Assembly (NCBI GenBank): GCA_947503925.1
Contig: CANNFQ010000001.1
Span: 496,001-560,000 of the forward strand
Source: an uncultured Paracoccaceae bacterium
GTDB lineage: Bacteria; Pseudomonadota; Alphaproteobacteria; Rhodobacterales; Rhodobacteraceae
Length of the DNA stretch: 64,000 nucleotides
Reading direction: 5' to 3'
Position 1 is the first letter of the stretch. The number at the start of each line of letters is the position of its first letter. Below are positions 17,549 through 26,687 of the stretch, one piece after another. Below the pieces are notes generated by a model that saw nothing but the letters and a program-made list of their open reading frames with translations, was not told the origin of the DNA and made no database searches. A program made the position numbers and the translations under genes.

Positions 17549-18349
17549 TCAGGCCGCCAGATCAACCCAGACAGGGACGTGGTCTGATGGTTTCTCGCGC
17601 CCGCGCACATCTACCTCAATCCAGCAATCGTTCAGAAGGTCAGCACATTGCGGTGTCAGCAGGAAATGATCGATGCGGATACCGTCGTTTTTATCCCAAG
17701 CGCCGGCCTGATAGTCCCAGAAGGAATAGTGCTCCGATCCGGTTTCGCGTGCGCGGAAGGCTTCGGTAAACCCGAGGTTCTGGATACGCCGGAACGCATC
17801 GCGGCTTTCCATCCGAAACAGCGCGTCGTCGCGCCACGCATCGGGGCGGGCGGCGTCCTCTGCTTGTGGGATGATGTTGTAATCCCCGGTCATCAGCGCG
17901 GGTTCTTCGGCGGCCAGCAGCTCCTGCGCGCGGGCCTGCAGCCGTTCCATCCAGCGCAGTTTGTAGTCGTATTTCGGCCCCGGTGCCGGGTTGCCATTGG
18001 GCAGGTAAAGCCCGCAGATGCGGATCGCCTTTTCGCCCACAACGGTCGCTTCGATGTAACGCGCCTCTTCATCGTCGACGCCTTCACGCCCAGCGCCAGC
18101 AGCACCGGGCAAGCCGCGCGTCACATCCTCCAACGGCAGCTTTGACAGGATTGCGACGCCGTTGAAGCCTTTTTGCCCATGGGTTTCGACATTGTAGCCC
18201 TTGTCTTCGAAGACATCGCGGGGGAAGCCCTCATCAACCGTCTTGATCTCTTGCAAGATAGCGACATCTGGTTGGGCGTCGTCGATCCAGTCGGTCAGGG
18301 CACCGATGCGGGCCTTGACCCCGTTGATATTGAACGTAGCAATTTTCAT
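17549..18349 (-). CDS. xth: Exodeoxyribonuclease III
   Basis: Cuts at abasic sites and degrades 3' ends in base-excision repair. With start MKIATFNINGVKARI the product is 266 residues, the normal XthA length; the open frame extends another 139 codons upstream without family similarity. Catalytic residues of the EEP fold are visible: Asn in TFNINGVK, Glu in ILQEIKT, Asp/Asn in MTGDYNIIP near 153, and the C-terminal RIDHFLLT and SDHVPVWVDL. Confidence 0.93.
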   Translation of the reverse strand: MKIATFNINGVKARIGALTDWIDDAQPDVAILQEIKTVDEGFPRDVFEDKGYNVETHGQKGFNGVAILSKLPLEDVTRGLPGAAGAGREGVDDEEARYIEATVVGEKAIRICGLYLPNGNPAPGPKYDYKLRWMERLQARAQELLAAEEPALMTGDYNIIPQAEDAARPDAWRDDALFRMESRDAFRRIQNLGFTEAFRARETGSEHYSFWDYQAGAWDKNDGIRIDHFLLTPQCADLLNDCWIEVDVRGREKPSDHVPVWVDLAA

Positions 18350-18481
18350 GGCGGCCCCCGTGCTTTGCCTGCTGTTGTGGCGCATGATCCCAGGGGGGGC
18401 AAGACCGTTCGGACGCCACGTCAATCTTGATCGGATGCCAGCACGTTGCCAGATTGGATGGACAAAGAGGAGGCACCCGAC

Positions 18482-19201
18482 ATGATCCCGACACTGAAAG
18501 TTCTGCTGCATATGGGTACGTTGCACCGGCTTTTCCCGTTTTGGGTCATCGGTATGACAGTGCTGATCGCCAATTTCGGGGCGCTGGTTCTGGTCGCCTT
18601 TGCATACGGCGTAGTTCTGCAGTTCTTTGTCGAATATGTGATGCACCGATTTCTTTACCATCGCGAACCCCCGACGGAGCAGGGCGTGTTCAACGACCTT
18701 TATCGCAGCCATATCGGGCATCATGAATTCCCGGCCGATCCGGAATTCTTTGCCGGTAATGATCACTGGTATGCGGTGAAATTCGGCGTGATCTCTGCCG
18801 CCTTACATGCGCTGATCTTGTGGCCGTTCATTGGGCTGTCGGCTGCTGCGGTGTTCGGTGTTGTGGCACTGTTCGCCGGTTCGATTTCTGCCTTCACTTT
18901 CTATGAGTACTGCCACACGATTGCACATCTGAATGTGAAGAAGGGGTGGTTCGGTGAACGTGTGACGCGCAGCCATCTGGCGCATCACTATCAGGACCAT
19001 GATGCGACATTCCATGTCAGTTTTGGTATGGGTTGGATTGATCGGCTATTCGGCACGAAGCATGACAAGGCAGTAGCCCGCGAACGGTTTGACCGTGAAA
19101 CGATGTTGAGCCTCGGGATGGACCCAGAGGATTTGCGGCTCGTGACAGCCCGCAAAGCGTTTGGTGTGGTCAATAAGCCAGGCGCGAAGCGCCACGCTTG
19201 A
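18482..19201 (+). CDS. Fatty-acid-hydroxylase-superfamily membrane enzyme
   Basis: A 239-residue membrane protein with the eight-His di-iron pattern of the sterol desaturase/fatty acid hydroxylase superfamily: MHRFLYHR near 59, HIGHHEF near 81, EYCHTIAHLN near 141 and SHLAHHYQDHDATFH near 164. Four hydrophobic segments surround these. It could hydroxylate or desaturate a lipid acyl chain or carotenoid. ATG 18482 has AGAGGAGG 9 bp upstream, which decides the start over the ATG at 18446. Confidence 0.85.
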   Translation: MIPTLKVLLHMGTLHRLFPFWVIGMTVLIANFGALVLVAFAYGVVLQFFVEYVMHRFLYHREPPTEQGVFNDLYRSHIGHHEFPADPEFFAGNDHWYAVKFGVISAALHALILWPFIGLSAAAVFGVVALFAGSISAFTFYEYCHTIAHLNVKKGWFGERVTRSHLAHHYQDHDATFHVSFGMGWIDRLFGTKHDKAVARERFDRETMLSLGMDPEDLRLVTARKAFGVVNKPGAKRHA

Positions 19202-19204
19202 GCA

Positions 19205-19531
19205 TCACATAGAAAAGGACGTACCGCAGCCGCAGGAGCTGGTGGCATTGGGGTTGTTGATCACAAAGCGCGCCCCGATCAGTTCTTCGCTGAAATCAAT
19301 TACCGCGTCCGCCAGAAAAGGCAGGGAGACGCTGTCGATTACAACCGTCTCACCCTTCTCGGACAGGACCAGATCATCCTCTTTCGGCTCATCAAGGTCA
19401 ATTTCGTACTGAAACCCGGAACATCCGCCACCCTCAACGGCCACGCGCAGCGCCTTTCCTTGCGATGACGCCCCAATCTCGGCCAGTCGTTCAAAGGCCC
19501 GTTCGGTCACTTTTGGTGGAATTGTCAGCAT
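19205..19531 (-). CDS. erpA: A-type Fe-S cluster carrier (ErpA/IscA/SufA family)
   Basis: A 108-residue carrier that passes Fe-S clusters to apo-proteins. The three ligand cysteines are in GGGCSGFQYEID and in the C-terminal SSCGCGTSF. The short insertion EPKEDDLVLSEKG is usual in the ErpA/IscA branch; the exact symbol is a best guess. Divergent from dgt with a 74-bp gap holding both promoters, and convergent with the hydroxylase gene 3 bp away. Confidence 0.9.
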   Translation of the reverse strand: MLTIPPKVTERAFERLAEIGASSQGKALRVAVEGGGCSGFQYEIDLDEPKEDDLVLSEKGETVVIDSVSLPFLADAVIDFSEELIGARFVINNPNATSSCGCGTSFSM

Positions 19532-19605
19532 CTTACGGCCCTATCGGTTCGCGTTCAATTGCAATATAAGGGCGGCAGGCAAGACGAACAAGACAGGCAG
19601 ACAAC

Positions 19606-20778
19606 ATGGCAGCGCCATATGCGACCGACCCCGCCAATCCGCGGGGCCGTCTTTATGCTGAGGAGGAAAGTGCGTTCCGCTCCCCCTTTCAGCGTGACCG
19701 CGACCGGATCATTCATGCCAGCGCCTTTCGGCGACTCAAGCATAAGACACAAGTGTTCATCGAACATGAGGGCGATTATTTCCGCACCCGGCTGACCCAT
19801 TCGATTGAGGTGGCACAGGTGGCGCGGACTGTGGCGGCGGCGCTGGATCTGAATGTGGAACTGACCGAGGCGGTCGCACTGGCCCATGATTTGGGGCACA
19901 CGCCGTTCGGGCATACGGGGGAGGAGGCGCTGGACGCGCTGATGCAGCCCTATGGCGGGTTTGATCACAACGCGCAGGCGCTGCATATCGTCACCAATCT
20001 GGAGCGGCATTACGCAGAATGGGACGGGCTGAACCTGACCTGGGAAAGCCTTGAAGGGATTGCCAAGCATAACGGACCGGTCACCGGCGACATTCCTTAT
20101 GCGTTGGCCGCCTATGATGCCCGGCATGATCTGGAACTGAACACCCATGCCAGTGCAGAGGCGCAGGCGGCCGCGTTGGCGGATGATATTGCTTATAATA
20201 ATCATGACTTACATGATGGACTTCGTGCGGAACTTTTCAGTACGGATGAACTGGCCGAATTGCCGATCCTCTGCGATTGCTTTGCCCGGGTTGATGCGAA
20301 GTATCCGGGCCTGAATTATTATCGTCGGCGGCATGAGGCATTACGCCGGTTCTTTGGCGTGCTGGTTGAGGATGTGATCACCGTCAGCCGCCGCAACCTG
20401 AACGATCTCAACCCGGCTTCCGTGCATGACATTCGCCACGCCGGACGGATGGTCGTCCAATTTTCTTCGGAACTTTGGACGGACTTGAAAGTTATCCGTC
20501 AGTTCCTTTTTAAGAAGATGTATCGCGCACCCGCGGTCGTCGAGATGCGCGTGGTGGTCACCAAGATGATCAATGATCTGTTTCCGTTCTTTATGCAAAA
20601 TACCGATGAATTGCCCAAGCAATGGCGCAAAGATGTGGCCGATGCCCCGGATGAAACCGTGCTCGCCCGGATTGTGGCCGACTACATCGCGGGTATGACC
20701 GATCGGTTTGCTATTCAGCAGCATAAGCGCTTGATTGGGAGCGCGGAAATTCCAGCAGGGGTTATTGATGGCAATTGA
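19606..20778 (+). CDS. dgt: dGTP triphosphohydrolase
   Basis: Hydrolyses dNTPs (dGTP in the type enzyme) to nucleoside and triphosphate. It is an HD-domain protein of 390 residues, the short alphaproteobacterial dgt form. Metal ligands are in RTRLTHSIEVAQ (His, near 64) and ALAHDLGHTPFGHTG (HD, near 103), with ILCDCFARVDAKYPG further on. FRRLKHKTQVF is the conserved N-terminal signature. In relatives dgt is usually followed directly by argS; here 3.2 kb of other genes intervene. Its last 11 bp overlap the antiporter start. Confidence 0.93.
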   Translation: MAAPYATDPANPRGRLYAEEESAFRSPFQRDRDRIIHASAFRRLKHKTQVFIEHEGDYFRTRLTHSIEVAQVARTVAAALDLNVELTEAVALAHDLGHTPFGHTGEEALDALMQPYGGFDHNAQALHIVTNLERHYAEWDGLNLTWESLEGIAKHNGPVTGDIPYALAAYDARHDLELNTHASAEAQAAALADDIAYNNHDLHDGLRAELFSTDELAELPILCDCFARVDAKYPGLNYYRRRHEALRRFFGVLVEDVITVSRRNLNDLNPASVHDIRHAGRMVVQFSSELWTDLKVIRQFLFKKMYRAPAVVEMRVVVTKMINDLFPFFMQNTDELPKQWRKDVADAPDETVLARIVADYIAGMTDRFAIQQHKRLIGSAEIPAGVIDGN

Positions 20779-22597
20779 ATCGGAAGCAGGGGCAATGGCC
20801 CCGGTAATGGCCTTTGCGTTGGTGGGGGCATTGGGCGTGGGGTCACAATGGTTGGCGTGGCGGCTGCGCATGCCCGCAATTGTGCTGATGCTGGTGGCCG
20901 GTATCCTGATTGGCCCTGTTGCCGGGGTATTTGACCCGGCCCGTGATATCGGGGTCCTGATGGGGCCAATGATATCCATTGCGGTGGCGATTATCCTGTT
21001 TGAAGGGGGGTTGACGCTTAATTTTCACAAACTCAACGATGCCGCTGTTGGGGTGAAACGGCTTGTCTTTATCGGCGCACCGCTGGGCTGGCTGACCTCG
21101 GCGCTCGCGCTGCATTATGCTGCGGGGCTGAGTTGGGAAAGTGCGGCGGTCTTTGGTGGGATCATGATTGTGACCGGCCCGACAGTAATTGCCCCGCTTT
21201 TACGCACGGCGCGATTGTCAAAACGCCCGGCGGCATTGCTGCAATGGGAAGCGATCGTCAATGATCCCATCGGGGCGTTGGCGGCGGTGCTGGCATTCGA
21301 GGTTGTGCTGGTCTTGAATACGGCAACGACCGTCAACGCGGCGATCATGGATCTGTTGACTGGCATTGCCGTGGCCTCGGCCCTTGGGGGGGCCGCCGGG
21401 TATGGGTTGGCACGGGCGTTCAAACGCGGTTCGGTGCCCGAATATATGAAGGTGCCGGTTCTATTTGCATTGCTTTTGGCCGTCTTTGGGGTGTCGGATT
21501 CCGTATTGCATGAAAGTGGGCTGTTGGCCGTCACGATCATGGGGATTGTGATCGCCAATGCCAACCTGCCTAGCTACACCGAACTCAGGCGTTTCAAGGA
21601 ACATGCCACGGTTCTGCTGGTCTCGGGCGTATTTATCCTGCTTGCGGCTGGGTTGAACCTTGAGGCCGTGCAGAAGCTGGACTGGCGGGCCGTCGTCTTT
21701 GTGCTCGCCGTTATCCTTGTTGCGCGCCCATTGACTGTCTTCGTGTCGATGCTTGGATCGGGCGTGCCGTTCAAAGAACAAGTGCTGATCGCACTGACAG
21801 GCCCGCGCGGCGTTGTACTCGTTGCTGTGGCAGGATTGTTCGGCGAACGTTTGCTGTCACTGGGGTTTGAGGATGCAGGTCAGATCGCGCCCTTGGCTTT
21901 CGTGCTGGTGGCCGTGACGGTTGTCTTGCATGGCTTTACGCTGGCACCCTTTGCGCGGTGGCTTGGCCTGACCGGGGCGGATACGCCGGGTGTGATCATC
22001 ATCGGCGGTTCAGCATGGACAACCGCCTTTGCCGAAGCGTTGCAAAAGGCAGAGATACCGGTGCTGATGAGCGATCCAAATTTCGGAAAATTGCGCGCTG
22101 CGCGCCGCGCGGGGATCAACACGTTTTCTGGTGATATTCTCTCGGAGGGGGCCGAAGAACGCGTGGAGCTTGTCAGCTATGCCACCGTGGTCGCAGCCAC
22201 TGATAATGACGCCTATAACACGCTGGTCACGACCGACCTGGCCCCTGAATTCGGGCGCGACAACGTGTTTCAGGTGATGCGCGAGAAAAGCGAAAGCGCG
22301 CGCCACCAACTGCCCCGCACGCTGGGCGGGCGCGAGTTTGGCGCTGAGGAGACCCATGCAGGTATGGAGCGGCTGATCCGCGATGGCTGGACCTTCCGGG
22401 TAACAGGATTGACCGAGGAATATAGCCTAGCCGATTGGCGTAGCGCCCGGCCGGAGGCGCATTTGTTTGCCCAGATCGGGCCGAGTGGTGATATCCGACT
22501 GATCCGCAAGGATGAGGATATCAAGAATGGGAAGGAGGCCCGGATCATCGCGTTGCTGTCGCCGGGGGAGGCGGATGGTGAAAAACCACCAGCCTAA
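20768..22597 (+). CDS. Na+/H+ antiporter (CPA1/NhaP type) with C-terminal nucleotide-binding domain
   Basis: A 609-residue protein with about 12-13 membrane helices. The ion-binding region is IVNDPIGALAAVLAFEVVLV near 170, and TGPRGVVLVAVAGLFGERLL is the second signature. After residue 400 comes a soluble RCK/TrkA-N-like domain (VIIIGGSAWTTAFAEALQ, then ISDP/DILSEGAEERVEL, VVAATDNDAYN) able to bind NAD or nucleotide and regulate transport. ATG 20768 is inside the end of dgt, so translation is coupled. A longer 620-residue start at 20735 is less likely. Confidence 0.87.
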   Translation: MAIESEAGAMAPVMAFALVGALGVGSQWLAWRLRMPAIVLMLVAGILIGPVAGVFDPARDIGVLMGPMISIAVAIILFEGGLTLNFHKLNDAAVGVKRLVFIGAPLGWLTSALALHYAAGLSWESAAVFGGIMIVTGPTVIAPLLRTARLSKRPAALLQWEAIVNDPIGALAAVLAFEVVLVLNTATTVNAAIMDLLTGIAVASALGGAAGYGLARAFKRGSVPEYMKVPVLFALLLAVFGVSDSVLHESGLLAVTIMGIVIANANLPSYTELRRFKEHATVLLVSGVFILLAAGLNLEAVQKLDWRAVVFVLAVILVARPLTVFVSMLGSGVPFKEQVLIALTGPRGVVLVAVAGLFGERLLSLGFEDAGQIAPLAFVLVAVTVVLHGFTLAPFARWLGLTGADTPGVIIIGGSAWTTAFAEALQKAEIPVLMSDPNFGKLRAARRAGINTFSGDILSEGAEERVELVSYATVVAATDNDAYNTLVTTDLAPEFGRDNVFQVMREKSESARHQLPRTLGGREFGAEETHAGMERLIRDGWTFRVTGLTEEYSLADWRSARPEAHLFAQIGPSGDIRLIRKDEDIKNGKEARIIALLSPGEADGEKPPA

Positions 22598-22627
22598 TGG
22601 TGTTGGGATATCTGCGTATTGCCAAGC

Positions 22628-23266
22628 CTAACGGCACTTGATTGCAGATTTTGGAACCGCTCCGGCTAGAAATCGCGGATGGTTCAGCACTGCCCATAAC
22701 GTACGCACACCACGTTCAGCCATAGCGCCATCATGCATTTCGAGCGCATGTATGCTCCCGCTGGAGATCGCTGTTATCTCTGCCAAGTCAGCGACCTCCA
22801 GCCCCGCTTTTTCACGGTAATGTTTCAACTTACTGAATGCGCACTTACGGTCCTCATTGGCCTCGACAGGAAGTGGTGAAGGCTTGCTCGTTACCGGGTT
22901 CTGCGCGGTTTGCTCATTGAACTGACCCCATAAGTCCTTTACCACGTCATATGTGACAGCGGCAGTGAGTCCCATCCCTAAGTTGGTGACGAAACTCTGA
23001 AACTGCTTTGAACGGCGAATTGATTTTTCAAAGAAATGCTCAGCTAGATCAGTGCGGGACATGCGTAAGTTGTCTTGGGTGTTCTTTCCAACATATTGGC
23101 AGTCAACCTTGCCGTCCTCTAGCAACTTTTTCAGACGCTCATACTCCAGAAAGAACCGCTCATCGGCCATCTCTAGTGTCAGCCAATCCTCTTTCATTTT
23201 ATCCAAAATCAAATACCCCAAAACAGCCAGTGGTAAAAACCTAACGATTGATGTGGTGAATTGCAA
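22628..23266 (-). CDS. Membrane-anchored protein with C-terminal XRE-like helix-turn-helix
   Basis: A 212-residue protein I do not recognise. Residues 7-23 (IVRFLPLAVLGYLILDK) form an N-terminal membrane helix; 24-95 are charged and helical; 100-112 (LGMGLTAAVTYDV) are weakly hydrophobic. After a Pro-rich linker, residues about 150-198 (KLKHYREKAGLEVADLAEI, then TAISSGSIHALEMHDGAMAE) read as an XRE-type HTH. It is a lone gene between the antiporter and a ClbS relic, in a stretch absent from the usual dgt-argS junction, so it is likely acquired. It might sense envelope state, or simply be a cryptic regulator. Confidence 0.55.
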   Translation of the reverse strand: MQFTTSIVRFLPLAVLGYLILDKMKEDWLTLEMADERFFLEYERLKKLLEDGKVDCQYVGKNTQDNLRMSRTDLAEHFFEKSIRRSKQFQSFVTNLGMGLTAAVTYDVVKDLWGQFNEQTAQNPVTSKPSPLPVEANEDRKCAFSKLKHYREKAGLEVADLAEITAISSGSIHALEMHDGAMAERGVRTLWAVLNHPRFLAGAVPKSAIKCR

Positions 23267-23268
23267 AA

Positions 23269-23813
23269 CTAGGCACGAGCTTGATAACGTTGGACGATCC
23301 GCTGATGTGATCCTATGTGATGTTCTTCACAGCTTTCCGAATACATCACCGCTGACCGGAAACGGCTTGGGCCTGCGGCCTCGGCCCAGCGGTCGGACGT
23401 GCAGTTGTTATTTGCTCCTTTCATGGGGGCAGGATAAAGTGCCTCATCGTTTGTGGTTTTGATGAAATGCAGCAGCGTATCGGTGTTGCGGCCAGCAGAT
23501 CGCAGGCTTCTACCCATGATGTGCCTGCCTGCGCGTTGCGCAGGGCGGCGTCAAAGCAGGGCAGTTCGTTCCATTCGTCGCCGCGAGCGGGGAGATGCAC
23601 CTCTTTTTCTGCCCGTCCGCCCATCATCATACCAGACCAGAAACTGGCTGATCCAATGCGCACGGCGCCTGATGATATCCTTGATCGAGATGCCACTATC
23701 CTTTCGGGTCGCTGTCGCCTCATCAAGTGGCGTGATCAATTTTGCAGCTTTGCATATTCCTTGTGTGTCACGGCGTTCAGGTCGGTCTTGCTGGTTGCGG
23801 CGGGGCAGGGCAT
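23269..23813 (-). pseudogene. ClbS/DfsB-family (four-helix-bundle) gene with three frameshifts
   Basis: Reading leftward from ATG 23813, the frame begins PCPAATSKTDLNAVTHKEYA. It shifts near 23741-23747 to LITPLDEATATRKDSGISIK and DIIRRRAHWISQFLVWYDDG, shifts again at an A5 run (23604-23608) to EVHLPARGDEWNELPCFDAA, and a third time near 23488-23494 to DTLLHFIKTTNDEALYPAPM and DRWAEAAGPSRFRSAVMY. The pieces follow ClbS/DfsB order end to end, about 170 residues in total. Intact relatives include the colibactin self-resistance protein ClbS. Decay is recent enough that every segment is still readable. Confidence 0.82.
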
Positions 23814-23953
23814 ATCCGATATTGTATGGGCTTTGCTTGACGGAAGCTGCAAAAGCGGCATTGATTGGGATCAAAGCGGGGTTTGCCCGGCGGCATTGAT
23901 TGACGCGGGCGCGCGGGGTGATACATCGGGGCCATAACAATAGGCCCGATGAT

Positions 23954-25696
23954 ATGAACCTCTTCACCAATATCCGTAACCTTGTCCTGTCCTGCATTGA
24001 TGATCTGACCGTCGCAGGCACGTTGCCTGATGGGTTGGCCACCGCTGCTGTCACGGTTGAGCCACCCCGTGACGCGGGGCATGGCGATATGGCGACGAAT
24101 GCGGCCATGGTGCTGGCCAAACCGGCGAAGATGAACCCCCGTGCAATTGCCGAGGCGCTGGCCGACCGGTTGCAGGCTGATCCGCGCATCACGGCGGCAG
24201 AGGTTGCAGGCCCCGGTTTCCTGAACATGCGGCTGGACCCGAGCGTGTGGCAGAGCGTCGTGAAGGCCGCGCTGGCAGATCCGAGCTATGGCCAGTCCGG
24301 GCTGGGGCGGGGACAAAAAATGATGGTCGAATATGTCTCGGCCAACCCAACCGGCCCACTGCATGTTGGCCATACACGGGGTGCAGTCTTTGGCGATGCG
24401 CTGGCGCGGCTACTGGACTATGCGGGCTTTGATGTCACCAAGGAATATTACATCAATGATGGTGGGGCGCAGGTTGATGTGCTCGCTCGGTCTGTTTATT
24501 TGCGATATCTTGAAGCGCATGGGCAGGATGTTGCCTTTGAAGACGGCACCTATCCCGGTGATTATCTGGTGCCCGTTGGTCAAGCACTGAAAGCCAAGGT
24601 CGGCGATGCTTTTGTGGACAAAGGCGAACAGTTCTGGCTGGAAGAGGTGCGTGAATATTCCACCGACGCCATGATGAACCTGATCCGTGAAGACTTGGCC
24701 CAGCTTGGCGTCACCATGGATAACTTCTTTTCCGAAAAATCGCTTTATGGCACAGGGCTGATCGAAAAGGCGATTGATGAGCTGGATGAGAAGGGCCTGA
24801 TTTATCAAGGCGTGCTGGAGCCCCCCAAAGGCAAGATGCCAGAGGATTGGGAACCGCGCGAGCAGACCCTGTTCAAATCCACCGAACACGGCGATGACGT
24901 GGACCGTCCGGTGAAGAAATCGGACGGCTCATGGACTTATTTCGCCCCCGATATCGCCTATCACTATGACAAGGTGCAGCGCGGCTTTGACCAACTGATC
25001 GACGTCTTTGGTGCGGATCATGGCGGCTATGTCAAACGGATGAAGGCGGCTGTGTCGGCTCTGTCCGATGGCAAGGTGCCATTGGATGTGAAGCTGACCC
25101 AGCTGGTGAAGCTGTATAAGAACGGCGAGCCGTTCAAGATGTCGAAACGGGCGGGCACCTTTGTCACCCTGCGCGACGTGGTTGATCAGGTTGGTGCAGA
25201 TGTCACGCGGTTCCATATGCTGACGCGCAAGAATGACGCCCCACTGGATTTCGATTTTGACAAGGTGTTGGAACAATCCAAGGATAACCCAGTTTTTTAC
25301 GTCCAATACGCCCATGCGCGCGTCAATTCGGTGCTGCGCAAGGCGCAGGAGGCCGGGATCGCTGTGGATGATGCGACCCTGACAAATGCTGATCTGACAA
25401 AGTTGGGCCATGAGGCCGAATTGACGCTGGCCAAGAAGCTTGCGGAATGGCCGCGTTTGGTTGAAATCGCAGCCAAGGGGCATGAACCGCACCGGATCGC
25501 GTTTTACCTTTATGATCTGGCATCAGAACTGCATGCGCTTTGGAATAAGGGCAATGAAGATACATCGTTGCGGTTCCTGCAAGAGGGTGACTCAGAAACA
25601 ACACAGGCGAAAATTGCGCTGATCCGGGCCACGGCAATTGTTATTTCGCATGGATTGGGTATTCTTGGCGTCACTCCGGCGGAAGAGATGCGATAA
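23954..25696 (+). CDS. argS: Arginyl-tRNA synthetase
   Basis: Charges tRNA-Arg. At 580 residues it is a full-length class I synthetase: N-terminal Add1 domain (1-110), HIGH-type motif [15 protein letters not shown] near 135, KMSK motif [15 protein letters not shown] near 397, and a C-terminal DALR anticodon-binding domain (about 455-580). The start [13 protein letters not shown] was chosen by family alignment over an 18-codon longer frame. It begins the argS-SPOR-nagZ-scpA-scpB block. Confidence 0.95.
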   Translation: MNLFTNIRNLVLSCIDDLTVAGTLPDGLATAAVTVEPPRDAGHGDMATNAAMVLAKPAKMNPRAIAEALADRLQADPRITAAEVAGPGFLNMRLDPSVWQSVVKAALADPSYGQSGLGRGQKMMVEYVSANPTGPLHVGHTRGAVFGDALARLLDYAGFDVTKEYYINDGGAQVDVLARSVYLRYLEAHGQDVAFEDGTYPGDYLVPVGQALKAKVGDAFVDKGEQFWLEEVREYSTDAMMNLIREDLAQLGVTMDNFFSEKSLYGTGLIEKAIDELDEKGLIYQGVLEPPKGKMPEDWEPREQTLFKSTEHGDDVDRPVKKSDGSWTYFAPDIAYHYDKVQRGFDQLIDVFGADHGGYVKRMKAAVSALSDGKVPLDVKLTQLVKLYKNGEPFKMSKRAGTFVTLRDVVDQVGADVTRFHMLTRKNDAPLDFDFDKVLEQSKDNPVFYVQYAHARVNSVLRKAQEAGIAVDDATLTNADLTKLGHEAELTLAKKLAEWPRLVEIAAKGHEPHRIAFYLYDLASELHALWNKGNEDTSLRFLQEGDSETTQAKIALIRATAIVISHGLGILGVTPAEEMR

Positions 25697-25769
25697 CGCG
25701 CCATCGCCGGGGCATGAGCAGTTCTAACATGACCCATAAGCCGAAAACGGCACGGGCGGTGAGGCAAAG

Positions 25770-26687
25770 ATGGCAGTTTATGATGAGGGGTTCGCCCCAA
25801 CAGGCGGCGCATCGCGCACAGGTTTATTGGTAAATTACGCAGGCGCGGCGATGTCGCTGGCGTTGATCATTGGCGTCAGTTTCTGGGGCTACAAGCTGAT
25901 CATGCGTGATGTCAGTGGCATCCCTGTAGTGCGGGCGATGGAGGGTGAGATGCGGGTGCTGCCCGATAATCCCGGCGGCGATGTGGCCCGGCATACTGGC
26001 CTTTCGGTAAATGAAGTTGCCGCTGTGGGCGAGGCGGGTGGCCCCGAGGATCGTCTGGTGCTTGCCCCGGCAACGCCCGGTTTGGCGCAGGAAGACCTTG
26101 ACGCCCAGCCACTTGCCGAAGCCGATGAGATTGTCGTGCAGGAAACTACCCAGATCGTCCGGGCGGCGGTACGTGATGCGACGGCTTTGCAATCCGACAA
26201 TGCGCCGCTGAGCGCAGATGATATTCTCGCCCTTGCCGACCAGATTGCGGCTGGCACAGAAGCGGATGAACCCGCAGCCTCTGTTGAGACAATCGCACGT
26301 TCGGTCCCCGGCGTTGCCACCTCCGTGCGGCCGGCCCTGCGCCCAGCAAGCCTGAGAGTCACACAGCCGGCACCCGCCACCCTACCTGCAACAGCTGATG
26401 AGCAGGAAGTGGCGGTCAGCACTGAAACCTTTGCCCCGGGCACCAATTTGGTACAGTTGGGTGCCTTCCCGTCACCAACGCTTGCCGCGACAGAGTGGGA
26501 GCGTTTGCAGAGTCGATTTGCCCAATTGATCGGGAATCGTGATCGGGTCATTCAGGTCAGCAACCAAAGCAGCGGCACATGGTATCGGCTGCGCGCTAGC
26601 GGATTTGAGGACCGGGCCGCGGCGAAGCGGTTTTGCGCCGCCTTGGCTGCCGAAGGGGCCGATTGCGTTCCTGTGACTGTCAACTGA
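25770..26687 (+). CDS. SPOR-domain envelope protein
   Basis: A 305-residue inner-membrane protein: cytoplasmic residues 1-22, one membrane helix (YAGAAMSLALIIGVSFWGYKL), a long Ala/Pro/acidic periplasmic linker, and a C-terminal SPOR domain from about 220 (VQLGAFPSPTLAATEWERL to FCAALAAEGADCVPV). SPOR domains bind denuded septal peptidoglycan. Directly abuts nagZ with no gap, consistent with joint peptidoglycan handling. Confidence 0.88.
   Translation: MAVYDEGFAPTGGASRTGLLVNYAGAAMSLALIIGVSFWGYKLIMRDVSGIPVVRAMEGEMRVLPDNPGGDVARHTGLSVNEVAAVGEAGGPEDRLVLAPATPGLAQEDLDAQPLAEADEIVVQETTQIVRAAVRDATALQSDNAPLSADDILALADQIAAGTEADEPAASVETIARSVPGVATSVRPALRPASLRVTQPAPATLPATADEQEVAVSTETFAPGTNLVQLGAFPSPTLAATEWERLQSRFAQLIGNRDRVIQVSNQSSGTWYRLRASGFEDRAAAKRFCAALAAEGADCVPVTVN

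Noticed and set aside
19555..20205. 216-codon frame antisense to dgt
   Set aside because: Overlaps conserved dgt motifs completely; no start signal and no recognisable domain.
23453..23937. Rightward frames of 148 and 156 codons
   Set aside because: The opposite strand carries a readable ClbS/DfsB sequence, so these are shadows.
25889..26551. 220-codon Ser/Ala-rich frame antisense to the SPOR gene
   Set aside because: Mirror of the Ala/Pro-rich linker of the real gene; low complexity only.
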